7,197 bases of DNA, from assembly GCA_003490025.1 (NCBI GenBank), contig DNJC01000140.1:1-7197 (forward strand). The letters are read 5' to 3'. Shown here in pieces: positions 1 through 5,391 of the stretch; the stretch's first letter is position 1; each line of letters begins with the position of its first letter. This DNA comes from Geobacter sp. (GTDB lineage Bacteria > Desulfobacterota > Desulfuromonadia > Geobacterales > Geobacteraceae). Position numbers and translations under genes: made by a program. Below the pieces are notes generated by a model, which did not search any database, had not been told where the DNA came from, and saw only the letters and a list, made by a program, of their open reading frames with translations.

Positions 1-305
1 AGCAGGCGCGATCCGGGGCGACTGGGCACGGCGGTCAAAGCGGCAGCATACGCCAGAGGATCGAAAGGCGCGGCGCCTGGAGGATCGGGATCGCCGAGAA
101 CATAGGTTACGGTCCGAAGACCGCCCGCCTCATGGTGATGGAACTGATCATCGATGACGGCGTGCGGGAGCGCGGGCATCGCAAGAACATCTTCGACCCT
201 TCCTTCACGACGGCCGGCGTCGCCTGCGGGCCGCACCCGATTTTCGACTCGATGTGCGTGATGGACTTCGCGGTGGGGTTCAAGGACCAAAAGCAGTTAC
301 GCTGA
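1..305 (+). CDS. CAP-domain (SCP-like) protein, C-terminal part
   Basis: The 3' end of a gene that begins outside the window; about 100 codons are visible in the frame starting at base 3, ending with TGA at 303-305. The fragment carries the conserved core of the CAP superfamily: a His in TGHGG (fragment residue 9), the AENIGYG motif with its Glu (residue 32), and GHRKNIF (residues 58-64) with the second conserved His. The C-terminal part has two Cys (residues 75 and 85, in VACGPH and MCVMDFA) that could form a disulfide. Bacterial CAP proteins are usually exported and many have no assigned biochemical role, so function is unknown beyond the fold. No signal peptide can be checked because the N-terminus is missing. 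The next gene in the same direction starts 310 bases later behind its own promoter, so this gene is probably not in an operon with gspAB. The family call is firm; the role is not. Confidence 0.85.
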   Translation, partial: QARSGATGHGGQSGSIRQRIERRGAWRIGIAENIGYGPKTARLMVMELIIDDGVRERGHRKNIFDPSFTTAGVACGPHPIFDSMCVMDFAVGFKDQKQLR

Positions 306-381
306 GAACGCGGAGAACTGCCGCAGAGTACGCAGGGAAAAAGGTTTCTCTGCGTCCTCCGCGAAACCTCCGCGTCCTCTG
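302..381. repeat. Long imperfect palindrome overlapping the CAP gene stop codon
   Basis: Two nested pairs of arms are visible. The inner pair, 322-340 and 345-363, matches at 16 of 19 positions around a 4-base loop (AAGG). The outer pair, 302-316 and 367-381, matches at about 12 of 15. The words CGCAGAG, CTCTGCG and CGCGGAG recur, as in dispersed 'cgcagag...ctctgcg' intergenic repeats known from many bacterial genomes. The RNA would fold into a long hairpin just after, and including, the CAP stop codon, so it may stop transcription or protect the 3' end. There is no clean T-run directly after the stem, so it is not called a terminator. Confidence 0.7.
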
Positions 382-532
382 CGCTACGGCTTTTAGCTTT
401 TCCGATTGACCATGAGCGCCAGGCTGAGGCGATCGGGTTGTCTCCATCCAGCACGCCTGCTGAATCTGCTCCACTTCCGTCGCAGCATCCTGAACCACAT
501 CCGGTGTCACACCTCCGAAGGGCAGGATTAAC
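382..532. other. Intergenic stretch with no recognised element
   Basis: Between the palindrome and the gspA promoter I see no gene, repeat or structure worth naming. A minus-strand reading frame crosses it but runs through the palindrome and the promoter and resembles no known protein. Confidence 0.5.
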
Positions 533-561
533 TTGACACTCCCGCCGCAAAAAACTATAGC
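533..561 (+). promoter_or_regulatory. Sigma70-like promoter for gspAB
   Basis: A perfect -35 hexamer TTGACA (533-538) is followed after 17 bases by TATAGC (556-561), which matches four of six positions of the -10 consensus. Transcription would start near 568, giving a leader of about 47 bases before the gspA ATG. The -10 overlaps a perfect 10-base palindrome, TATAGCTATA (556-565), which could also be a protein-binding site. Seen by consensus match only. Confidence 0.65.
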
Positions 562-615
562 TATAACGTCCATTTCCCTTAAACCTTCTCCGCCCTGACG
601 GGCCTTTGGCGACTT

Positions 616-2256
616 ATGTACTGGGAATCTTTTGGCTTCAAAGAACCACCTTTTGCACTCACCCCAAATCCCGCTTTCCTGTTCCTAAGCTCTCCGCACC
701 AGGAGGCATTCGCACACCTGCTCTTCGCCATCGAGAACCGCGCCGGGTTCATCGAACTCTCCGGCGAGGTCGGCACCGGCAAGACCACGATCGTGCGCAC
801 CCTCTTGAACCAGCTCGACCCCGCAACGTACAGCACCGCGCTGATCTTCAACCCGACCCTCTCGCCTCTCGGCTTTCTCAAGGAAGTGAACTCGGAGTTC
901 GGCCTCAACTGCGACGGCAGCGACATGCGCGACCTGCACACGGCCCTGAACGCCTACCTCCTGGAGGAGAACCTCGCCGGGCGTACCGTGGTGCTGGTGA
1001 TCGACGAGGCGCAGAACCTATCGGTGGAGGTGCTGGAGCATATCCGGCTCATCTCGAACCTGGAGACGGACAGCGACAAGCTGATACAGATCGTACTGGT
1101 CGGCCAGCCGGAACTGAACGCCCTTCTGGCCAGGACCGAACTGAGGCAGTTGGACCAGCGGATCACGGTGCGGTATCACCTGAAGCCGATGTGCTTCGAC
1201 GATACCTGCGCCTACATCCGGCACCGCATCAGGTTCGCAGCCGAAGGGAGGGAGCCGCTCACCTTCTCCAACGGCGCCCTGAAGAGGATCTACAAGTTCT
1301 CCGGCGGCCTGCCGCGCCTGATCAACGGGGTGTGCGACCGCACGCTGCTGCTCGCCTACACGCGGGAGTGCAAGGAAGTTTCACCCGCCATGGCGGATCT
1401 CTGCATTGCCGACCTGCGCAAGGAGTCCCCCCGCAACCGGCGCGCCGTTCCACTGAAGGCCCCGATGGCGGCGCTGTTCCTCTGCGTGCTGGTCGTCGCC
1501 GGGTTCTCCCTCTTGTCCCAGTCACTGCTCCCGCAGGAGAAAGAAGAACCGGCTGTTCAAGCGGCCCCAGCCTTGGCCCGCGATGCCGCCTTACGCGGTA
1601 TAGCCTCGGTTTCCGAGCAGGATAACCTTTACGCCGCGGTGAACGCCGTCCTTTCCGCCTGGCAGGTCCAGTCGGTTCAACCGGCGCCGGGGCAAGCGGC
1701 GACGCTGCGCACCCTGGTCCGGCAGCGTGGGCTGATGACGACGAAGGTGAACGGCAATCTCGACGCGCTGGCTCGCCTGAACGCTCCTGCGCTGTTGCAC
1801 GTGACGGTTCCCGGGGTCGGGGAGCGGCTGGTGGCCCTGGTGGGGCTGAATCAGGACGAGGTCAGCGTGGCGCCATCGATTGCGGGGCGGGGCAAGCTGA
1901 CGCGGGCGGAACTGGCCCAGTTCTGGAGCGGCGGCGCCACCTTGATCTGGAAGGATTTCCACTCTCTCTCGTCGCGAGCGAAGCCCGCGGACAAGGCGGC
2001 GGGTGCGAAACTCCTGCAGGGGCTCCTGAAGCAGGTGGGGTTCTACAACGGACCGATCAACGGCAACCTTGGCAAGATGACCCAGGCCTCGCTTGCCGAT
2101 TTCCAGCGACGCGAGCAGCTCCCGGTTGACGGGCAGGCGAGCGGGCAGACCTTGATGATGCTGTACCGGCGTGCCGGCGGGTTCTTCCCGCCGGGGCTCG
2201 ACCGCAGCGGCGCCGGGAACAACTCGGCCGGTAGTCAGGGAGTGGGGCGAAACTGA
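616..2256 (+). CDS. gspA: GspA/ExeA-type AAA+ ATPase with C39-like and peptidoglycan-binding domains
   Basis: A 546-residue inner-membrane ATPase. The start MYWESFGFKEPPFALTPNP is the usual ExeA N-terminus, which fixes the ATG at 616 even though no clear Shine-Dalgarno sequence precedes it. Walker A is GEVGTGKTT (50-58), Walker B VVLVIDEAQ (125-133), and LVGQPEL (161-167) fits a sensor region. A basic stretch (near 268-276) is followed by a single membrane segment (about 281-303), so the ATPase is cytoplasmic and the rest periplasmic. Residues about 335-447 resemble the C39-peptidase-like domain known in GspA proteins; no Cys occurs after the membrane segment and the expected catalytic His is not seen, so it should be non-enzymatic. 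Residues about 455-518 form a PG_binding_1 domain (GFYNGPINGNLG, then DFQRREQLPVDG). In Aeromonas and Vibrio, GspA works with GspB to place the type II secretion secretin in the cell wall; the same role is inferred here. It overlaps gspB by one base. Confidence 0.92.
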   Translation: MYWESFGFKEPPFALTPNPAFLFLSSPHQEAFAHLLFAIENRAGFIELSGEVGTGKTTIVRTLLNQLDPATYSTALIFNPTLSPLGFLKEVNSEFGLNCDGSDMRDLHTALNAYLLEENLAGRTVVLVIDEAQNLSVEVLEHIRLISNLETDSDKLIQIVLVGQPELNALLARTELRQLDQRITVRYHLKPMCFDDTCAYIRHRIRFAAEGREPLTFSNGALKRIYKFSGGLPRLINGVCDRTLLLAYTRECKEVSPAMADLCIADLRKESPRNRRAVPLKAPMAALFLCVLVVAGFSLLSQSLLPQEKEEPAVQAAPALARDAALRGIASVSEQDNLYAAVNAVLSAWQVQSVQPAPGQAATLRTLVRQRGLMTTKVNGNLDALARLNAPALLHVTVPGVGERLVALVGLNQDEVSVAPSIAGRGKLTRAELAQFWSGGATLIWKDFHSLSSRAKPADKAAGAKLLQGLLKQVGFYNGPINGNLGKMTQASLADFQRREQLPVDGQASGQTLMMLYRRAGGFFPPGLDRSGAGNNSAGSQGVGRN

Positions 2257-2978
2257 TGAGCTTGATACTCGATGCCTTGAGAAAGATGGAGCAGGAACGC
2301 AAAAGCAGGCGGGGAGCGGCGCAGGACCTCCGCCCGTCAGTGCTCCATTACCGCCCGGCTGCGCAGCCGAAACAGTCGGTGAAATATCCGCTGGTGTTGA
2401 TGGGAGTGGTGCTCATCGGCGCGGGGATAGGCGCCGGATTGCTGCTGAAGGGAAACAGGGGCGAGGTCGCGCCGCAGGCCATTCAGGCGCCGGCAAGCGG
2501 TGTCGCTGCGTCCGTTCCAGGCGCGCCGCAGCCACCCGCCGCACCCGTTGCGGCGCCTCTGTCGGTGGCGGCTCCCCCTGCGGTGGTTCCGGCCCCTGCC
2601 CAAAACCCCGCAGCTAACGTGGCGGGGAATTTGGTCGAACCGGCGCCAGTCGCGCCAGCCGCGGTCCGAGCCGCGAAGCCGGCACGCATCCCTGCCGCCG
2701 CGCCTGGAACAGCTCCCTTGGACATCCCGCTGCCGCAGGCGAAGGCGCAGCGCGAGAACGTGGAGGTGCAGGGAACACTCCCCGACGTCGCGATCTCCGG
2801 CATCGCCTACCAGGACGAGAGGCGTCTCAGGCGCGCCGTCCTGAACGGGCAACTGGTGGGGGAGGGGGCAGAGGTTGCCGGCGCGCGCGTGGTCGAGATC
2901 AGGGAGAACAAGGTCAGGATGTCGAAAGGGGGGCAGATCTTCGAGATCCCCCTGTCGTCGAGTTTGACCTCCCGCTGA
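2256..2978 (+). CDS. gspB: GspB, type II secretion assembly partner of GspA
   Basis: A 240-residue bitopic membrane protein. It opens with MSLILDALRKMEQERK, the cytoplasmic signature of GspB proteins, and has one membrane segment at about 44-65. A long Ala/Pro-rich linker (about 71-158), of the kind that spans the periplasm, leads to a C-terminal GspB domain at about 172-234 (PDVAISGIAY, then RRAVLNGQLVGEGAEV, then IRENKVRM). The start ATG shares its A with the TGA stop of gspA (2254-2256), so translation is probably coupled; a G-rich stretch at 2244-2247 lies 8 bases upstream and can act as ribosome binding site. Known GspB forms a complex with GspA that carries the secretin through, or anchors it in, peptidoglycan. 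The family call is firm; whether the partner is a type II secretion secretin or a related pilus secretin cannot be told from this window. After its stop the DNA turns into repeats, so it ends the operon. Confidence 0.9.
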   Translation: MSLILDALRKMEQERKSRRGAAQDLRPSVLHYRPAAQPKQSVKYPLVLMGVVLIGAGIGAGLLLKGNRGEVAPQAIQAPASGVAASVPGAPQPPAAPVAAPLSVAAPPAVVPAPAQNPAANVAGNLVEPAPVAPAAVRAAKPARIPAAAPGTAPLDIPLPQAKAQRENVEVQGTLPDVAISGIAYQDERRLRRAVLNGQLVGEGAEVAGARVVEIRENKVRMSKGGQIFEIPLSSSLTSR

Positions 2979-2991
2979 GCGCGCGCCCAAC

Positions 2992-3034
2992 CCCTCGCCC
3001 TCCGGGAGAGGGTGCCCGAAGGGCGGGTGAGGGC
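2992..3034 (-). repeat. Inverted copy of the GC-rich palindromic repeat
   Basis: Bases 2992-3012 are the exact reverse complement of 3084-3104 (21 bases), and 3025-3034 is the exact reverse complement of 3071-3080. Between these two blocks lies an extra small perfect hairpin, GCCCGAAGGGC (3014-3024), that the other copies lack. With the first direct copy it can form a large stem-loop or cruciform starting 13 bases after the gspB stop codon. No T-run follows, so it is not a typical terminator, although it could protect the gspB mRNA 3' end. Confidence 0.85.
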
Positions 3035-3045
3035 AGTGCCACGAA

Positions 3046-3285
3046 GTGAGACAGTTGAGCAGGGGCCGACGCCCTCACCCCGACCCTCTCCCGGAGGGCG
3101 AGGGAGAGTTGGAGAGAGCTGGAAATGTTCATGTGTGACAGTTGAGCAGGGGCCGCCGCCCTCACCCCGACCCTCTCCCGGAGGGCGAGGGAGAGTTGGA
3201 GAGAGCTGGAAATGTTCATGTGTGACAGGTGTAGGGGCCGACGCCCTCACCCCGACCCTCTCCCGGAGGGCGAGGGGGAGTTGGA
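3046..3285 (+). repeat. Three tandem copies of an 87-bp GC-rich repeat
   Basis: Two nearly identical 87-base units (3046-3132 and 3133-3219) are followed by a partial third (3220-3285), which is two bases shorter in its first part and diverges after TTGGA at 3285. Each unit contains a perfectly conserved 21-base core (3084-3104, 3171-3191, 3256-3276) that folds on itself: CCCTC pairs with GAGGG, and CCC with GGG around a GGA loop. The core and its CCTCACCCC flank resemble a dispersed repeat common between genes in many proteobacterial genomes. Visible differences between units 1 and 2 are single bases (such as GTGAGACAG versus GTGTGACAG, and GCCGACGCC versus GCCGCCGCC), which points to recent duplication. 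Reading frames across this array are artefacts of the repeat. Confidence 0.9.
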
Positions 3286-3339
3286 CCAGGCGCAATGTAG
3301 CTGGGAATCAGGAGCATGCACAGAGTTGATGCAGCTTTG

Positions 3340-3365
3340 CGTTCGCACGCTGGAGCGTAGGAACG
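3340..3365. repeat. REP-like palindromic element
   Basis: CGTTC (3340-3344) pairs with GAACG (3361-3365) and ACGC (3347-3350) with GCGT (3355-3358) around a TGGA loop, with a 2-by-2 internal mismatch. The pattern 'cgttc..acgc..gcgt..gaacg' is like the dispersed palindromes of the CGTTCCCACGC...GCGTGGGAACG type found between genes in many bacteria. A single copy is seen here, so membership in a repeat family is inferred from resemblance. Confidence 0.5.
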
Positions 3366-3372
3366 ATGAATA

Positions 3373-3411
3373 CGTTACTAAAACGGCCGGCGCCCCCAGG
3401 GACGCCGGCCG
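3373..3411 (-). terminator. Rho-independent terminator of gabT
   Basis: On the minus strand a perfect 9-bp GC stem (CGGCCGGCG at 3403-3411 pairing with 3384-3392) closes a 10-base loop and is followed by TTTTAGTAACG. It lies 34 bases past the gabT stop codon. The T-run is short but the stem is very strong. It also shields gabT transcripts from running into the repeat island and gspB. Confidence 0.8.
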
Positions 3412-3444
3412 ATGCATTACTGCCGTGACGAGTTCCGCTTCCGG

Positions 3445-4749
3445 TTAACCCATCACCTCGACCAGCGACTCCTCCAGGATGGCGAGCCCGCGCTCCAACT
3501 GCTCGCCGGTGATGACCAGCGGCATGAGGAAACGGACCACGTTGCCGAACGACCCGCAGGAGAGGATCACCAGCCCCTTCTCGTAGCAGATCCTGGTCAG
3601 CTTCTTCGCCTCGTCGGTGGCCGGCTCCTTGGTCTGCCGATCCTTCACCAGCTCCAACGCCAGCATGGGTCCCTTGCCGCGCACCTCGCCGATGATCTCG
3701 TGTTTCTGCTCCATCTCGCGGAAACGCTTCTGCAGTTTCTCCCCCAGCTCAACCGACGTCTCCAGCAGCCCGTCTTTCTGGAAGATGTCGAGTACCGCCA
3801 GCGCGGCGGCGCATGACAGCGGGTTCCCGCCGTAGGTCCCGCCCAATCCGCCTGCGTGCGCCGCGTTCATCACCTCGGCGCGCCCGGTGATGGCGCTAAG
3901 CGGCATCCCTCCGGCGAGGCTCTTCGCCGTGGTGATGATGTCGGGCTCGATCCCCCAGTGGTCGATGGCGAAGAGCTTCCCGGTGCGCCCCATGCCGGTC
4001 TGGATCTCGTCGATGATCAGCAGGATGCCGTGCTTGCGGCAGATCTGCTGCAGCTTGGCGAAATATTCCGGCGGCGGCGTTATGAAACCGCCTTCCCCCT
4101 GGATCGGCTCGACGATGACCGCCGCGGTCTGCTCGGCCGCCACGTACCCGGTGAAGAAATGGTCCAGTTGCTCGGCGCAGGCCGCGTTGCACCCGGGATG
4201 GGAAAGTCCGTACGGGCAACGGTAGCAGTAGGCCGAGGGGATGCGGTAGGTCTCCGGCGCGAACGGCCCGAAGCCCAGCTTGTACGGCTTCACCTTGCTG
4301 GTCAGGGCCATGGTCATCAGGGTGCGGCCGTGGAAGCCGTTTTCCATGGAGACGATTGCCGGGCGCTTCGTCGCGTAGCGCGCGATCTTCACGGCGTTCT
4401 CGACGGCTTCGGCGCCGGAGTTGGCGAACATGGTCTTTTTCTCGAACTTCCCGGGGGCAAGCTCGTTAAGGCGCGACGCCAGCTCTATGTAGGATTCGTA
4501 AGGCGCCACGTGGAAACAGGTGTGGATGAACTTGTCGGCCTGCGCCTTGATGGCGGCCACGACCTTGGGATGGCTGTGTCCCACGTTGTTCACCCCGATC
4601 CCCCCGGCGAAATCGATCAGTTCCCTGCCGTCGACGTCCACCATGATGGCGCCATGCGCCTCGGCGATGAAAGCGGGGTTCAGCAGGGAAACACCCTGCG
4701 GTACGTGCTTATTACGTAACTCCATCAGCTGCTCGTTGCGCGTTGTCAT
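3445..4749 (-). CDS. gabT: 4-aminobutyrate aminotransferase (class III PLP enzyme)
   Basis: A 434-residue cytoplasmic aminotransferase that moves the amino group of 4-aminobutyrate, or a similar omega-amino acid, to 2-oxoglutarate, giving succinate semialdehyde and glutamate. Family marks: SGAEAVENA (111-119) for the cofactor phosphate, VEPIQGEGG (213-221), LLIIDEIQTGMGRTG (243-257) with D247 against the pyridine nitrogen, and TTAKSLAGG (273-281) with K276 as the Schiff-base lysine. Length is normal. A longer frame opens at 4848, but the ATG at 4749 is chosen: AAAGGAG (4759-4765) sits 9 bases before it, family members begin near MTTRNEQL, and the 4848 codon lies between the -35 and -10 of the candidate promoter. 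An in-frame ATG at 4770 is a weaker option. Residues 175-191 hold four Cys (C-x2-C-x8-C-x3-C). The gene ends at a strong terminator and is divergent from the sigma54 regulator. Class III enzymes vary in substrate (5-aminovalerate, ornithine, putrescine), so specificity is inferred. Confidence 0.88.
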   Translation of the reverse strand: MTTRNEQLMELRNKHVPQGVSLLNPAFIAEAHGAIMVDVDGRELIDFAGGIGVNNVGHSHPKVVAAIKAQADKFIHTCFHVAPYESYIELASRLNELAPGKFEKKTMFANSGAEAVENAVKIARYATKRPAIVSMENGFHGRTLMTMALTSKVKPYKLGFGPFAPETYRIPSAYCYRCPYGLSHPGCNAACAEQLDHFFTGYVAAEQTAAVIVEPIQGEGGFITPPPEYFAKLQQICRKHGILLIIDEIQTGMGRTGKLFAIDHWGIEPDIITTAKSLAGGMPLSAITGRAEVMNAAHAGGLGGTYGGNPLSCAAALAVLDIFQKDGLLETSVELGEKLQKRFREMEQKHEIIGEVRGKGPMLALELVKDRQTKEPATDEAKKLTRICYEKGLVILSCGSFGNVVRFLMPLVITGEQLERGLAILEESLVEVMG

Positions 4750-4758
4750 AATGTGAAG

Positions 4759-4765
4759 CTCCTTT
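4759..4765 (-). promoter_or_regulatory. Ribosome binding site that sets the gabT start
   Basis: AAAGGAG on the minus strand lies 9 bases ahead of the ATG at 4749. It is the best Shine-Dalgarno match in the leader and is the main reason for preferring this start over the in-frame ATGs at 4770 and 4848. Confidence 0.75.
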
Positions 4766-4834
4766 GCCATGAATATCCCCGCCCGGGCGTTGGCCGGCGG
4801 GACGTCTAGTTCCTCGATTGGGCTGTGCGACGAC

Positions 4835-4864
4835 ATTACAAGGATCATACCAAGGGGATTTCAA
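4835..4864 (-). promoter_or_regulatory. Candidate sigma70-like promoter of gabT
   Basis: On the minus strand TTGAAA (4859-4864) and TGTAAT (4835-4840) are separated by 18 bases; they match five of six positions at the -35 and five of six at the -10. Transcription would start near 4828, giving a leader of about 80 bases. No -24/-12 (sigma54) promoter with acceptable bases was found on this strand upstream of gabT. Confidence 0.45.
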
Positions 4865-5185
4865 GCGGTTCCGGCTGCATGGTTTCCGAGCGGCTGCGGC
4901 CGGAAAGGACCGGGTAATCAGGCATTTAACGCGGCGGGGTTTCGGCTGGTGGGAGAACTCCTTCAGGACGGGGAGGGATTGCCTGCGCGCCTGTCTCGGC
5001 TGGCGGGGATGGACGGCGACGCGGGGGGCGAGGAGGGACCGCCTCTTCACAATGGCCCTGCCGTGAGCCCGTTTTCCGTATACGCTCGCAGGATCCTCTC
5101 GGGAGTGCAAACCTCTGAACTTATGTATGAAAGGATCAAACTCGCAATGGCTGTACGGCCGGCATCACTGGCACGGCGGCCGGGT

Positions 5186-5247
5186 TGTCAGAGAGGCTGG
5201 CTTATCGCATGTCACTCGTGTGCAGTCACAGAGAATAGCTATGACAT
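5186..5247. promoter_or_regulatory. TGTCA half-site cluster, possible operator
   Basis: TGTCA occurs at 5186-5190 and 5210-5214, and the inverted form TGACA at 5242-5246; the last two extend to ATGTCA (5209-5214) and TGACAT (5242-5247). GTCAC also occurs at 5211-5215 and 5225-5229. The cluster is just upstream of the regulator's candidate promoter, where an enhancer-binding protein or another regulator could bind. Pattern only; short words like these also arise by chance. Confidence 0.25.
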
Positions 5248-5271
5248 TGCCTCCAGTTTTTTTATTTGCTA

Positions 5272-5299
5272 TTGTATATTTCATTCATTTTTGCATAAT
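5272..5299 (+). promoter_or_regulatory. Candidate sigma70-like promoter of the sigma54 regulator
   Basis: TTGTAT (5272-5277) and CATAAT (5294-5299) are 16 bases apart in the most AT-rich part of the intergenic region. The start site would be near 5306, leaving an 85-base leader that contains the competing hairpins described separately. Confidence 0.4.
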
Positions 5300-5311
5300 G
5301 TGCCTTGCGTG

Positions 5312-5354
5312 GGCTCTCCGGCGCCCGTTTTTCCCGTCGAAGAGAGCCGCTCTC
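5312..5354 (+). promoter_or_regulatory. Leader with two mutually exclusive hairpins
   Basis: GGCTCTC (5312-5318) can pair with GAGAGCC (5342-5348), or GAGAG (5342-5346) can pair with CTCTC (5350-5354); both use the same middle strand, so only one can form. The segment ends 22 bases before the ribosome binding site. Such a layout can act as an attenuator or translation switch, but the stems are short (7 and 5 bp) and no leader peptide or known riboswitch core was recognised. Confidence 0.3.
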
Positions 5355-5375
5355 CCCTGGCTGCCGCACCGACAC

Positions 5376-5384
5376 AGGAAGGTG
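5376..5384 (+). promoter_or_regulatory. Ribosome binding site of the sigma54 regulator
   Basis: AGGAAGGTG lies 7 bases before the ATG at 5392. It fixes that start and argues against longer reading frames that open upstream in other frames. Confidence 0.7.
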
Positions 5385-5391
5385 AAACCCA

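Larger units (their letters stand above)
4750..5391. other. 642-bp divergent intergenic region between gabT and the sigma54 regulator
   Basis: No convincing gene is seen here. The left two thirds are GC-rich and carry the gabT promoter candidate, its leader, and weak inverted repeats: CCCGCC/GGCGGG at 4778-4783 and 4796-4801 in the gabT leader, and TTTCCG/CGGAAA at 4883-4888 and 4901-4906. The stretch 5225-5300 is markedly AT-rich and fits a promoter zone for the regulator. TGTCA half-sites lie at 5186-5247. Frames across it give low-complexity, Arg/Pro-rich products with no family resemblance. Confidence 0.6.

Noticed and set aside
280..573. A minus-strand frame of 97 codons with a purine-rich stretch before its ATG.
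   Set aside because: It crosses the 302-381 palindrome and the opposite-strand gspA promoter, overlaps the CAP gene end, and its second half is just translated repeat; no family resemblance.
606..1625. A long plus-strand frame of 339 codons overlapping gspA.
   Set aside because: It is an Arg/Pro-rich shadow in another frame of gspA, whose own frame has all ATPase motifs.
3046..3285. Possible CRISPR array, because repeats recur at regular spacing.
   Set aside because: The unit repeats along its whole 87 bases with no unique spacers, there are only three copies, and no cas gene is near.
3012..3329. Frames on both strands across the repeat island, giving repeating Pro/Gly/Arg peptides.
   Set aside because: They are created by the tandem repeat and carry no start signal or family resemblance.
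4763..4785. GG-N10-GC pattern on the minus strand before gabT, a possible sigma54 promoter.
   Set aside because: Transcription would begin within a few bases of the start codon, removing the ribosome binding site; flanking bases also fit the consensus poorly. Another GG-N10-GC at 4874-4887 has poor flanks too.
4750..4848. A longer gabT with 33 extra N-terminal residues starting at 4848.
   Set aside because: The extra part is not typical of the family, its ATG falls between the -35 and -10 of the candidate promoter, and the strong ribosome binding site serves 4749.
5169..5210. TGGCACGG (5169-5176) as a sigma54 -24 element, and a GG-N10-GC at 5195-5208.
   Set aside because: The first has no GC at the right -12 spacing; the second has the spacing but a poor -24 (AGGCTG) and TCGCA at -12.
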